DNA of 64,000 nucleotides from Thalassomonas viridans (GTDB lineage Bacteria; Pseudomonadota; Gammaproteobacteria; Enterobacterales; Alteromonadaceae): NCBI RefSeq assembly GCF_000948985.2, contig NZ_CP059733.1, positions 4,650,001 to 4,714,000 of the forward strand, read 5' to 3'. Shown piece by piece: positions 1 to 8,584 of this stretch (position 1 is its first letter; each line of letters starts with the position of its first letter). The notes under the pieces were generated by a model. It saw only the letters and a program-made list of their open reading frames with translations, ran no database searches and was not told where the DNA came from. The position numbers and the translations under genes were made by a program.

Positions 1-1262
1 TGATATTTAAACTTAAGCCTCTGGCCAAAACCTGTTGCGCCATCGGCATATCGGTACTTTCCAGCCAGGCCCTTGCCGTACAAGAACAGGCCAGGGAAAC
101 CCAGAACATCTCGCCCTTTTCTGAAATTCCCGGACCGGAAAACGACACAGTGACCTTAGGCACCGCCTACCACAGCGAAAAGGGCGGTTTTTACGCCCTG
201 CAAAGCGTACTGGGCACAGTGGATGAAACCTACGGCAATACCGAGCTGGACTTCGTTGTCGGCGTCGACATGAGCTACAACCAGCTGGCCACTATGCTCG
301 ACGGTAACCTCGGCGCCCAACTGGATGTGCCTGCGGTCAAAGTAGGTGTCGGCGCCAGTTACGCCAAGCAAAATGCCGCCGACAACTATACCGGTACCTA
401 TACCCTGTTCTTGTCCCTCAAGCCCAAGAAAAAAATGCTGGTGCCCAGCGGCGACACCGGCTACCAGCCAAGCCAGGCGGCCGTGGATATCGCCACCGCC
501 AACCCCGGGGATAAGTTTGAAGGCGTGGGCAACGAATTTGTTTCCGCCATCGAATACGGCTCCCAGGTGATGATCAACCTCAAGTTCGAGTACAAGAACG
601 ACGAAGACAAGGTCAAATGGGGCGGCCAGCTGGATGTCGACTGGGTCGGCAAGGTCAGTGTCAGCGGCCAGCTGCAAAAAGTCGATAACGATGTTAAACG
701 CAATATCAAGGTCACGGTTTCCGCCACGCAAATGGGCGGCGATCCCAACCGTTTGCTGACGGTGATCCCGGATCAGCTGGTCAGCTGTACCATGGAAAAC
801 CCGACCCCCTGTTTCGATATTTTCGAAAACGCCATCAACTATATCAAAACCGACTATATCAACCAGTTTGACAACCTGGACAAGTACAATGTTTCCAAGG
901 TATACACCAACCAGTACCGCAAATCCGGCCCCGGCCTGAATGCCCTGGTACCCGACGATTTATACCCGACGAAAACCATCCTCACCAAGCTGGCGACTAA
1001 AAACATGAGCGAAGACTGGGTGACCGCCATCATGGATCACCGCCGTGCTGACAACCTGCTCAACTATTATGCCACTGAACTGTCCAGTGCCCATAAAACC
1101 ACTTTGGAAGAAATACGCCAAAACGCCCTGTTCAACTCCTTCATCCTGGCGGACTCGGTATCTTACTGTAACCGCAATCCCATCGGCGACTACTGCCGCG
1201 ACCGGGAGCTGGAAACCCGGGGCAGAGTCACAGCATATGACCGCAAATGGCTTGAATTATAA
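1..1262 (+). CDS. secreted MACPF-like protein, first paralogue (5' end cut)
   Basis: The frame is open from position 3. The window begins with TG, so the start is probably an ATG whose first base is just outside. The N-terminus then reads as a signal peptide (IFKLKPLAK, a hydrophobic run, SSQALA). The mature part is mostly beta. An LGTAYHSEKG block is followed by YNQLATMLDGNLGAQLDVPA. Later come NEFVSAIEYGSQVMINLKFEY and alternating hydrophobic strands ending in a GGDP turn, then two cysteines (SCTMENPTPCF) and a helix. The same order occurs in the genes at 2127 and 3780. The pattern (F-G-D-F, then G.L, then amphipathic hairpins, then a GG turn and a helix) resembles MACPF/CDC pore formers; this is inference from pattern, not a search. 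It has a shorter C-terminus than the paralogue at 2127. Twelve bases separate it from the next gene, so it is probably in an operon. Confidence 0.6.
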   Translation, partial: IFKLKPLAKTCCAIGISVLSSQALAVQEQARETQNISPFSEIPGPENDTVTLGTAYHSEKGGFYALQSVLGTVDETYGNTELDFVVGVDMSYNQLATMLDGNLGAQLDVPAVKVGVGASYAKQNAADNYTGTYTLFLSLKPKKKMLVPSGDTGYQPSQAAVDIATANPGDKFEGVGNEFVSAIEYGSQVMINLKFEYKNDEDKVKWGGQLDVDWVGKVSVSGQLQKVDNDVKRNIKVTVSATQMGGDPNRLLTVIPDQLVSCTMENPTPCFDIFENAINYIKTDYINQFDNLDKYNVSKVYTNQYRKSGPGLNALVPDDLYPTKTILTKLATKNMSEDWVTAIMDHRRADNLLNYYATELSSAHKTTLEEIRQNALFNSFILADSVSYCNRNPIGDYCRDRELETRGRVTAYDRKWLEL

Positions 1263-1274
1263 GGATATAAGACA

Positions 1275-2114
1275 ATGTTAAAAACACTACTTACGGGTAC
1301 CGCCCTGGCAGTACTTTCTTCGGTTTATGCCCCGGCGGCCATGGCCGAATCGACGGTTTTTGAGTCTAAAGACATACTGACCCCGGCAGAAGCTCTGGGC
1401 CGCTACCAGTGGCTGGAAAAATGCTATTCCGGGTTGCTGCTGGAAGTCGCGGACAATATTTTCGATCCCACCACGCCTGTGTCCAACGAGCAAAAACTGG
1501 CGGATCTGAAAAACGTTTTCCTCTATAAAGACGGCAACTTAAGAAGCGATGCCAAATACCTGACCTTCGGCGATGAAAACAACGCCAACCCCAAGCGCTG
1601 GTACGGCGGCACCAGTTTGAACGACAGCTGTAACCAGATCCCGTCGGATTATTCCGTCAGTGCCCTGCTGGTCACGCCGTCCATCAACCAGTACTGCACC
1701 ACCCAGGCCAGAACCAAGGATTATGAGTTTATCAGGGAAGTCACCTTCTCGGATCTCACCAATACCTCGGGGGCTGAGTTCTACAGCAACTTTGTCGGCC
1801 AGGCGGCGCGTATCTACAAAGACCGCGATTACCAGCTGACCCTGACCCCGGGCTTTACCGGCGCCGACACCTACCCGGAAACCTGGCATGTGTTTATCGA
1901 CTGGAACCAGGACGGCGACTTTAAAGATGCCAGCGAAGCCTATAACGCCGGCGTATCCAACCAGGCGGTTACCATGAATGTCACGCCGCCGGCGGGCACC
2001 CTATCCGGCCTGACCAAGATGCGTATTACCATGGATTATTTGGGCGGGAACTCTGACGCATGTAAAGAGATTGATTCCGGCGAAGTCGAAGATTATCTGA
2101 TCTACATTAAATAA
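1275..2114 (+). CDS. secreted GEVED-domain protein
   Basis: A 279-residue protein with a clear signal peptide (MLKTLLTGTALAVLSS, cleavage near AMA-ES). The last third fits the GEVED domain, a beta-sandwich found in many secreted bacterial proteins. It has TWHVFIDWNQDGDFKDASE, a D-x-N-x-D-G-D calcium-type loop, then MRITMDYLGG and the C-terminal signature GEVEDYLIYI. The first two thirds have several cysteines and no family I recognise. It lies between two paralogous secreted proteins with 12-base gaps on both sides, so the three are probably one transcript. A role as a carbohydrate- or cell-binding partner of its neighbours is a guess from this setting. Confidence 0.75.
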   Translation: MLKTLLTGTALAVLSSVYAPAAMAESTVFESKDILTPAEALGRYQWLEKCYSGLLLEVADNIFDPTTPVSNEQKLADLKNVFLYKDGNLRSDAKYLTFGDENNANPKRWYGGTSLNDSCNQIPSDYSVSALLVTPSINQYCTTQARTKDYEFIREVTFSDLTNTSGAEFYSNFVGQAARIYKDRDYQLTLTPGFTGADTYPETWHVFIDWNQDGDFKDASEAYNAGVSNQAVTMNVTPPAGTLSGLTKMRITMDYLGGNSDACKEIDSGEVEDYLIYIK

Positions 2115-2126
2115 GCAGGTGCAACC

Positions 2127-3641
2127 ATGAAATCAAATTTATTACCCATAAGTGCATTAATGGCCGCCGGCATTTGCTTTTCCGGACAGGCGATCGAAAA
2201 AACGGATATGAAAGTCATGGCCAAGGCGCAGGATGTTGCCGCCAACGCCGGTTTTCAAAGCGAAATCACCGGCCTGATGAATGACCATGTCATCCTTGGC
2301 ACCGCCTACAACAGCGACAGGATGGAGATTTTAAATGTCCAGCCGGTTGCCGGTAAGGTGGTGGAAACCTTAGGTAATACCCAGGTACAGTTTGAGCTGA
2401 TCAACAATGCGTCCTACGACGAAGTGCTGCGCCAGCTCAACGGTAATGTCGATGTCGGCGTTTCCTTCCCTGTGGTGCGGGTTAACGCCGGCGGACATAT
2501 CGCCAAGGAAATGTCTTCCACCGAGTTTTCCAATACCTATACCTTCCAGGCGGCGTTGACGCCGAAAAAGCGGGTATTAAAACCCCTGGATGAAAATATC
2601 GGCTTTACCCTGAGCCCGGTGGGCAATACCTTAGCCAACCAGTACCAGGGACAGCTGATGAACCTGGCGGGTGACTCCTTTATCACCGAAATCGAATACG
2701 GCGCCCAACTGCTGGTCAACATGAAAATCGAATACCTGAGCGAGCAACATAAAAGCGATATCGGCGGTTACCTCGGGGTCAGCTACGGCGCCGGTAATAT
2801 CGGCATCAGTGTTGACGGCAAGCTCAACTATATCGACGAAGACTTGAAAAAAAGCGTGCGCATCACGGTGCGCGCCCTGCAAAAAGGCGGTGATCCCAAG
2901 CAGCTGCTGAACGTGATCCCCAACAACATCATTTCCTGCTCGCTCGATAACTACGAGCCTTGCTTTACCATGTTCGAGCAGGCGGTGAACTATGCCAAAG
3001 ACGATTTCGGCAACCAGTTCAATGCCCTGTCCGACTACAACGTGGTGCGTTATAAAGCCGTGCCTTACGGCGTAAGCTCCATTGACGTGCGCAAGCTGGA
3101 CTCGGAAGATCAGGAAATCCGCTTTGAAACCACCTACCGCACCCTCTGGCTTGAAGACCAGTTCAAAAAATCCGTCAGCCACGAGCACAGGGCCCGTTCG
3201 GTACTGGCCAAGTACTCCAGCTGGATGACGGACGAGCAAAAAGCCAAGGCGGAAGCAGTGAAAGAAGCGGCCTACAACAACGCCTGGGTTTATAACGAAT
3301 ACGCCCTGATGTGCCGGGACAACCCCTACGGCACCGCCTGCGCCGACAACTGGGATAACTATCTCAATACCTGCGGTGCCAGCGGCGTGGACTGTATCGC
3401 GAACTATACCTTAAGCGACCTCAATGTCGAAGCCGGCAACCTCACCAAGTTCTTCCAGTGTGAAGGCGCCCGTGAAGCCACTGCCAACTTCGGCGTCGAA
3501 GACAACAGCGTGTCTTTAGGCTACCGCAACCTCGGTTGGGCGCCGGCTTTTGTTGATGCCGACGAGCCGGTTACCGGCGTGATGGCCTGGCTGCCATGCG
3601 GCCAGGTACTTTCAAGCTACGGCTCCGCTTTCACCGAGTAA
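2127..3641 (+). CDS. secreted MACPF-like protein, second paralogue
   Basis: A 504-residue protein with a signal peptide ending near FSGQA-IE. It shares blocks with the gene at 1: VILGTAYNSDR, YDEVLRQLNGNVDVGVSFPV, GDSFITEIEYGAQLLVNMKI, VRITVRALQKGGDPKQLLNV, and a cysteine pair followed by the helix FTMFEQAVNYA. This order resembles MACPF-type proteins, where GDSFI-x-G is followed by membrane hairpins and a GG turn; I infer the fold from pattern only. It carries about 100 extra C-terminal residues, cysteine-rich (CGASGVDC, FFQCEGA, WLPCG), that the first paralogue lacks; these could be a binding domain. It is the last gene of the first transcript and is followed by a strong terminator. Confidence 0.65.
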   Translation: MKSNLLPISALMAAGICFSGQAIEKTDMKVMAKAQDVAANAGFQSEITGLMNDHVILGTAYNSDRMEILNVQPVAGKVVETLGNTQVQFELINNASYDEVLRQLNGNVDVGVSFPVVRVNAGGHIAKEMSSTEFSNTYTFQAALTPKKRVLKPLDENIGFTLSPVGNTLANQYQGQLMNLAGDSFITEIEYGAQLLVNMKIEYLSEQHKSDIGGYLGVSYGAGNIGISVDGKLNYIDEDLKKSVRITVRALQKGGDPKQLLNVIPNNIISCSLDNYEPCFTMFEQAVNYAKDDFGNQFNALSDYNVVRYKAVPYGVSSIDVRKLDSEDQEIRFETTYRTLWLEDQFKKSVSHEHRARSVLAKYSSWMTDEQKAKAEAVKEAAYNNAWVYNEYALMCRDNPYGTACADNWDNYLNTCGASGVDCIANYTLSDLNVEAGNLTKFFQCEGAREATANFGVEDNSVSLGYRNLGWAPAFVDADEPVTGVMAWLPCGQVLSSYGSAFTE

Positions 3642-3673
3642 AGTTAACTTGTTGAAGTTAATGAAATATTTTT

Positions 3674-3695
3674 AGGGCGCCTGGCGCCCTTTTTT
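3674..3695 (+). terminator. rho-independent terminator after the three-gene secreted cluster
   Basis: A seven-pair GC stem (AGGGCGC / GCGCCCT) with loop CTG is followed by six T. It separates the first three genes from the related gene at 3780. Confidence 0.85.
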
Positions 3696-3714
3696 ATTTT
3701 CAGCGCAAAATAGT

Positions 3715-3747
3715 GCTTTGCCTTATTCGGGATAAATCGGGCAAAGC
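3715..3747 (+). promoter_or_regulatory. inverted repeat upstream of the third paralogue
   Basis: GCTTTGCC and GGCAAAGC form 8-bp arms about 17 bases apart, some 30 bases before the start at 3780. There is no T-run, so an operator or leader hairpin is more likely than a terminator. Confidence 0.4.
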
Positions 3748-3779
3748 GCAGCAAAAGCGCTTAATAAAGGACAGATAAA

Positions 3780-4913
3780 ATGAAAAAATCACTACTTTTC
3801 ATGCTCTTACTATTTTCGTTTCACGGCTATGCCAATACCTACTACTCCCTGGGCACAGACAAGGAAGTGCTCGGCGCAGGGTTTGAAGAATCCCTGACCA
3901 TGCCGCTGGACAACTGCCTCGACGGCGACTGGGTCTACCAGGGCGGCAGCCAGGGCCAGCTCAGCTATCAGGGCGGCTACGAGTCGGATACCATGATCAA
4001 CACCATAGCCGGCAGCGTCAAAGGCGGCGTGAACCTGGTGATTTTCGGCGGTTCGGTAAAGTTTTCCATGCGCCGCAAAGTCACCAAAAACAGCAGCAGC
4101 GCCGCTTCGGTAATAGAGCTGAACTATAACAAGGGCAGCTATAACTTTGAAAACCGCAAAACTAAAGATGAAGTCACTAACCTGCTGGCAACAGACCCGG
4201 TGGCGGCCAGAAACAAATGCGGCGACAGTTTTATCCATAATGTCCAGCTGGGTTCCAATTTATATGTTACCGCGAAAATACACTTTAACAGCCGCAGCGA
4301 ATACGAATGGTACCAGACCAAGATCAAGGTTAAATTCCTGTTCTTCAGTAAAACCTTCACCAAAACTAAGGAATTCTATGACGCAACAAAAAATGCCGTC
4401 TACAGCATACAGGTCAATACCGACGGCGGCATGACCCCGAAACTGGCGCAACTGACCCAGGGCGGCACCACCAAATACTGTAAAACCGACAATATGGACG
4501 CCTGTATCGACTACGCCGAAAGTATTTTTAACTACCTGCTCGACGGCGGCGACTACACCACAGACCTGACCGACGATTACTTAAAGCCGATCAAGTTCGA
4601 CACCGCCAGCTATGAAAAATCCGGCCATTACGACCTGGCCTACGCCGGCGCCTCAAGCTACAGCCAGCGCTACCGGGAGCTGTCCGAGCGGCTGCGGGTT
4701 TACCAGGATTTTGTTAATGACGAGATAGAAAACATCAATGCCTTTTTGGCGGTCGCCGAAACCGATGAGCAAAAAGCCCCGCTGATCACCCGGCTGGCAG
4801 AGCGCGAGCAGCAAAAAATCAGTTTAAGTGACGCCGGGGACTATTGTTATACCCTGCCCGGCACCAGCTTATGCGAGCAGCGTATTGAAGCGGCCATTGC
4901 CACCGTCAATTAA
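3780..4913 (+). CDS. secreted MACPF-like protein, third paralogue
   Basis: A 377-residue protein with a signal peptide (MKKSLLFMLLLFSFHGYA-NT) and the site AAAGGA before the ATG. It is a divergent relative of the genes at 1 and 2127. It keeps YYSLGTDKEVLGAGFE near the N-terminus, GDSFIHNVQLGSNLYVTAKI in the middle, then a strand-rich stretch (KIKVKFLFFSKTFTKTKEF) and a GG turn. The same late cysteine pair follows (YCKTDNMDAC) with the helix IDYAESIFNYLL. The hairpin region is unusually rich in lysine and aromatic residues. It has its own upstream region and terminator, so it may be regulated apart from the first three genes. Pore formation is an inference from the family-like pattern. Confidence 0.6.
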   Translation: MKKSLLFMLLLFSFHGYANTYYSLGTDKEVLGAGFEESLTMPLDNCLDGDWVYQGGSQGQLSYQGGYESDTMINTIAGSVKGGVNLVIFGGSVKFSMRRKVTKNSSSAASVIELNYNKGSYNFENRKTKDEVTNLLATDPVAARNKCGDSFIHNVQLGSNLYVTAKIHFNSRSEYEWYQTKIKVKFLFFSKTFTKTKEFYDATKNAVYSIQVNTDGGMTPKLAQLTQGGTTKYCKTDNMDACIDYAESIFNYLLDGGDYTTDLTDDYLKPIKFDTASYEKSGHYDLAYAGASSYSQRYRELSERLRVYQDFVNDEIENINAFLAVAETDEQKAPLITRLAEREQQKISLSDAGDYCYTLPGTSLCEQRIEAAIATVN

Positions 4914-4963
4914 AAAACAGGAAGGATAAAGGCAGAACCGGTTTTTAATCCGACGCGCAGATA

Positions 4964-5008
4964 AAGCAGCCGTGCCCAAAGGCAGGCACAGCTGCTTAAC
5001 TTTTTATT
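4964..5008 (+). terminator. terminator after the third paralogue
   Basis: AAGCAGC pairs with GCTGCTT, with a further inner GTGCC/GGCAC pairing, and a T-rich tract (TTTTTATTT) follows. It lies between this gene and the convergent symE-like gene. Confidence 0.7.
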
Positions 5009-5014
5009 TCCCAA

Positions 5015-5299
5015 TTACTCCTTACTTGTCCGGCTTACGTCAGCCGGTTGAGGTGTGAGGCTGATTTCCCCCTGATTGACAACAGCGAGAACTTTTTGTC
5101 CTATGGCAAAACCGGCCAGCCTGAGCCACTTGCCCCTGAGTACAACACAAGGTTCAACATGAACAGGTACATAGTTAATGCCTATGCCGCGGGTTTTCGA
5201 TGACGACTCCCGGGTGGTTTCCAATACGGTAAGTCGTCGATAAATGGGATATTTTCCTTTTGCCGAGTTAAACTCTGACATATGATGATAATCAGCCAT
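5015..5299 (-). CDS. SymE-like toxin
   Basis: A 94-residue protein whose second half matches the SymE family: YRRLTVLET, then the core LRGKWLRLAGFAIGQKVLAV and a short beta strand (GEISLTP). SymE has an AbrB-like fold and in E. coli is an SOS-induced toxin that affects RNA and nucleoid structure. It is held down by the antisense RNA SymR. The start ATG has a good site (AAAAGGAG). The gene is alone, convergent with the gene at 3780. I see no clear LexA box (CTGT-N8-ACAG) upstream and cannot identify an antisense RNA by eye. Family membership is fairly sure; toxicity here is inference. Confidence 0.7.
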   Translation of the reverse strand: MADYHHMSEFNSAKGKYPIYRRLTVLETTRESSSKTRGIGINYVPVHVEPCVVLRGKWLRLAGFAIGQKVLAVVNQGEISLTPQPADVSRTSKE

Positions 5300-5605
5300 T
5301 ACGTACTCCTTTTAAGTGCGTGGTGGTTAGCAACCTCTGAGTGTGTCGGCACTTAGGGGTTGCGCCTTTAGTTACTGCTATTTTTGCTGCGCGATAACAA
5401 CACGGCTAACGGCCGTTAGGGCAGCAATTTATCGATAGAAAGTACGGAAGTGTTTACTCTCCTTATATAGTGGGATCGCACTATTAATAAAGACCAAAAT
5501 AGCGATAAAGTCAGGTTACTGTGATATTTAATTTTTAGCCGTTTTTTGCATACTGTACACTTTGCTGTACGCTGTCATATCCATATAATCGCAAGCTATA
5601 TCCCT
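5300..5605 (-). other. symE-like upstream region with palindromes
   Basis: No gene seen. It holds a perfect 14-bp palindrome (CTAACGGCCGTTAG, 5406-5419) and a short inverted repeat (ATAGTG/CACTAT, 5467-5484). A CTGTAC direct repeat (5553 and 5565) lies near the end of uraA. These are candidates for an operator or an antisense RNA controlling the toxin gene. Confidence 0.4.
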
Positions 5606-5643
5606 AAATAAAAAAACCATGCCCAGCTAACAGGACATGGTTT
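5606..5643 (-). terminator. terminator of uraA
   Basis: Read on the minus strand, AAACCATGTCC pairs with GGGCATGGTTT (11 pairs, one G-T) around loop TGTTAGCT. The T-run TTTTTTTAT follows. It lies 34 bases after the uraA stop codon. Confidence 0.9.
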
Positions 5644-5676
5644 AAAAATATTATTTACAGACAATGACAAACGAAA

Positions 5677-6972
5677 TTAACGTGTATGATTCACCGCATC
5701 ATCAACTATCTTCTTTTCTTCCTGCAGGTTATCTTCCACCTTGTTCTTATTAGACAGCAACAGATTTAAACCAATTGCCACCAAACCGCACAAGCTAACC
5801 CCCTGCAAACTAAAATCGGCATTACCAATCGCCATGCCACCTACACCAAAAACCAAGGTAGTTGAGGTGATCACTAAGTTACGCTGATCGGTCATATCAA
5901 CCCCGGCTTTGATCAATATGTTCATACCAACCCCGGCAATAGAGCCAAATAACAGTACCAAAATTCCTCCCATCACAGGCGAGGGAATGGTCTGTAGAAT
6001 CACGCCAAACTTGGCGACAAAAGCCAGGCCAATGGCAAAAAGCGCCGCCCAAATCATAATAATCGGGTTAAACATTTTGGTAAGCATGACCGCACCGGTA
6101 ACTTCAGAATAAGTGGTATTAGGCGGACCACCAAACATAGAAGCAGCTGAAGTAGCCAGACCGTCACCTAATAGAGTGCGGTGCAAGCCGGGTTTTTTCA
6201 CATAATCCTTACCGGTGACATTGCTGATGGCAAGCACGTCGCCGACATGCTCTATCGCCGGGGCAATGGCTACCGGCAACATAAACAAAATCGCCGCCAG
6301 GTTAAATTCCGGCGTGGTAAAGTTAGGTACGGCAAACCAGGCAACCGGGCCGACACTTTCAAAATTTACCATGCCCATCACGTAGGCAACGCTGTAGCCG
6401 ACAAATACCCCGGCCAGAATAGGCACCAAACGGAATATACCTTTACCTAATGCCGCTACCAGCAAGGTAGTGATCAGGGCCGACATAGACACCAGCAAGG
6501 CATCGGCATAGGAAAATAATTCCACCGCGCCGTCACCGGTTTTACCCATGGCCATGTTTACGGCAATGGGCGCCAGGCTTAAACCTATCACCATGATAAT
6601 GGGGCCGGTTACCACAGGCGGCATCAGGCGGTGCAGAAAACCGGCACCGCGAACCGCTACAATCGCCGACAACAGCACATACATTAAACCGGCGGCAAAT
6701 AACGAGCCCATAGCCGCCGCCATGCCCCAGGTTTGCACCGAGTAGCTGATGGGGGCAATAAAGACAAAAGAAGAAGCGAGAAAAACCGGGACCTGGCGCT
6801 TGGTTACAAATTGAAAGATCAGGGTACCTATGCCTGCGGTAAACAGCGCAACGCTGGGATCAAGACCGGTAATTAACGGCATCAGCACCAGGGCGCCAAA
6901 AGCCACAAAAAGCATCTGTAAACCGGCCAGCACATTACGCCCGCCTTGAAATTTTTCAGGGGAATTTGTCAT
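5677..6972 (-). CDS. uraA: uracil permease (NCS2 family)
   Basis: A 431-residue inner-membrane protein of about the same length as E. coli UraA. It imports uracil with protons. Many hydrophobic segments run through it. The NCS2 family stretch GGPPNTTYSEVTGAVMLTK is present, as is the conserved AIEHVGDVLAIS, with the family glutamate that binds the base. The C-terminal tail is charged and short. It is monocistronic, with its own terminator and no upp or pyrimidine gene next to it. A xanthine or other base permease of the same family is the alternative. Confidence 0.85.
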   Translation of the reverse strand: MTNSPEKFQGGRNVLAGLQMLFVAFGALVLMPLITGLDPSVALFTAGIGTLIFQFVTKRQVPVFLASSFVFIAPISYSVQTWGMAAAMGSLFAAGLMYVLLSAIVAVRGAGFLHRLMPPVVTGPIIMVIGLSLAPIAVNMAMGKTGDGAVELFSYADALLVSMSALITTLLVAALGKGIFRLVPILAGVFVGYSVAYVMGMVNFESVGPVAWFAVPNFTTPEFNLAAILFMLPVAIAPAIEHVGDVLAISNVTGKDYVKKPGLHRTLLGDGLATSAASMFGGPPNTTYSEVTGAVMLTKMFNPIIMIWAALFAIGLAFVAKFGVILQTIPSPVMGGILVLLFGSIAGVGMNILIKAGVDMTDQRNLVITSTTLVFGVGGMAIGNADFSLQGVSLCGLVAIGLNLLLSNKNKVEDNLQEEKKIVDDAVNHTR

Positions 6973-7013
6973 AAATAACCTAACTTTACTTTAAAACAGA
7001 ATTTAATTTTTTT

Positions 7014-7175
7014 AGGGTCTGTTTATCTTTGGAGGGGATGAAGATTTTTGAGCGGTTTTTACTCCTATCAAGGCAGAAAAATGGACGTGTAGTTATTCTA
7101 CATGACATTTTTCTAACGCCGATAGGGGGAAAAACAGCCAAAAAGATCATTCACGGCCAAAGATAAACAGGCCCT
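7014..7175. repeat. MITE-like imperfect inverted repeat, 162 bp
   Basis: The ends AGGGTCTGTTTATCTTTGG and CCAAAGATAAACAGGCCCT are inverted copies with one mismatch. Inside, the two arms go on pairing imperfectly (CCTATC, GGCAGAAAAATG and so on) up to a small central hairpin GTAGTTATTCTAC. No reading frame of note lies inside. This structure fits a small non-autonomous mobile element or a large foldback RNA. No target duplication is clear, and I saw no second full copy in the window. Confidence 0.75.
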
Positions 7176-7530
7176 CTTGCCTGACAGCAAATACCTTGTC
7201 ACCGGCATCAGCCCAAACGGACCAATTGTATCACAACTGCTCTGCCATCTCTTGCGCTTACTCAGGTTAAATTCAATCTTGTGCCAATAATCCTGCCTTG
7301 GTCCGTTTTGACCCACCGGGTAAATAAAACACCTGATATCCGGGTGTATTATTACCCGGTTTATCCTCTACCGGGTAATACCAGATCAATCCATAACAGG
7401 CAAAAAACAAGCAACTCAACCCCATAACAAATACCTGATAACTGGCATACAAACTGCCTGACTCAACCATAAACCGATAGTTATCCGGTCACAACCAAGG
7501 GCATACCAGCTCCAGGAAAGGAAGAATATT
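7176..7530. other. intergenic region before the M91-like gene
   Basis: No convincing gene. Four CCGGGT/ACCCGG half-sites lie between 7316 and 7376, two of which form TACCCGG/CCGGGTA arms. This may be an operator region for the gene at 7531. GGAAAGGAAG just before the ATG is the ribosome site. Confidence 0.4.
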
Positions 7531-8421
7531 ATGGCTAACAACAGACCTACGCGAGTGGACCCGTTCCGGCCACTGCTGATCAGTGAAGTTGAAAAAACCA
7601 CTAACCAGTCATGGGCCAACAAACTCAAATCAGAGCATTACGTAGAAAAAGGACAGGTCGAAGGACCACGCGGCGGCATCACCCCACAAATGCTGACACA
7701 AAAAAAATCCCAGCTGAGAAAGGTTAATGAAGTACGCACCCCCTTTGCCGAAAACCTGATGATCAAACGGGACGGCGATCATGCCGTACATGCAACAGGT
7801 GCCGAGTTTACCGACTTTGCGGTAAAAACACGACAGCATTTGCGCCAGATAGCCGAAACCAAATCCGGACAACAGTTGTTCACCGCCCTGGACCAGGACA
7901 TCACAGGCAAACGTATTAACCATAAAGTGCATATCCAGGATGCCGGCTCGCAGTTTGGCCTGAGGGAAGGCTCCAGGACCCTAAACGCCCAACACTCGGT
8001 ATCTACCGAGCTGGACCTTGGCGGCGTAAAACTCGACTGGCCCGGCCAGGGGGCGGGATCTGTCGTCAGTCACCATACCGACATTACCCAGCGCTGGGGC
8101 AATAAAACGCTGTTTTCTGCCCAGGACAAATCGGCCAAAGAATTTGAAGGCGGTTTGGGCATGAGCGGCGCTTTAGCCCTGGGCCATGAACTTATCCACT
8201 CTGCCCACGGCGCCCAGGGGTTCAGGGCAACCGGACTGACCCCCGGCGGCGTCAAAAAAGAAGAAGCCAATACCGTAGGGCCAGCAGACGGCAGCAGCCC
8301 GTTTACCAACATGCCGACAGAAAATGCCCTACGCCGGGAAATGACCAACAATGTCTTTAAAGGCGGCGGTATCGTTAAATCTATGGGGGTGAGAACAACC
8401 TACGGCGGCAAACCGTTATAA
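7531..8421 (+). CDS. M91/NleD-like zinc metallopeptidase, possible secreted effector
   Basis: A 296-residue protein with no signal peptide or membrane segment. The motif GHELIHSAHGAQG holds an HExxH zinc site (H219, E220, H223). Downstream, TENALRREM resembles the conserved E-N-x-L-R block of peptidase family M91. Family M91 includes the E. coli type III effector NleD, which cleaves host JNK and p38 kinases. The N-terminal 130 residues are polar and charged, as often seen in effectors, but have no domain I know. It sits between the MITE-like repeat and a sugar-binding protein, with its own terminator. No secretion-system genes occur in this window, so delivery to host cells is inference. A self-acting or interbacterial toxin is also possible; I see no immunity gene. 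Confidence 0.65.
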   Translation: MANNRPTRVDPFRPLLISEVEKTTNQSWANKLKSEHYVEKGQVEGPRGGITPQMLTQKKSQLRKVNEVRTPFAENLMIKRDGDHAVHATGAEFTDFAVKTRQHLRQIAETKSGQQLFTALDQDITGKRINHKVHIQDAGSQFGLREGSRTLNAQHSVSTELDLGGVKLDWPGQGAGSVVSHHTDITQRWGNKTLFSAQDKSAKEFEGGLGMSGALALGHELIHSAHGAQGFRATGLTPGGVKKEEANTVGPADGSSPFTNMPTENALRREMTNNVFKGGGIVKSMGVRTTYGGKPL

Positions 8422-8437
8422 CCTGCAAGCCCGATTT

Positions 8438-8464
8438 AGAGCCGTTTAGAGCGGCTCTTTCGTT
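8438..8464 (+). terminator. terminator of the M91-like gene
   Basis: AGAGCCG pairs with CGGCTCT around a 7-base loop, followed by TTCGTT. It starts 17 bases after the stop codon. Confidence 0.7.
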
Positions 8465-8584
8465 ATTCACTAGCCATGACCCCCTTAACCGGTTTATTAT
8501 TAACAATCCGGATCAGGTTAACCGGCCTTTAAAAAGATCCGCCCCCATAAAAGATAAGAAGCAGTTTAGAAAGGTCCCGCGCCA

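Noticed and set aside
5550..5580. Possible LexA site near the symE region
   Set aside because: CTGTAC repeats are present but no CTGT-N8-ACAG pair.
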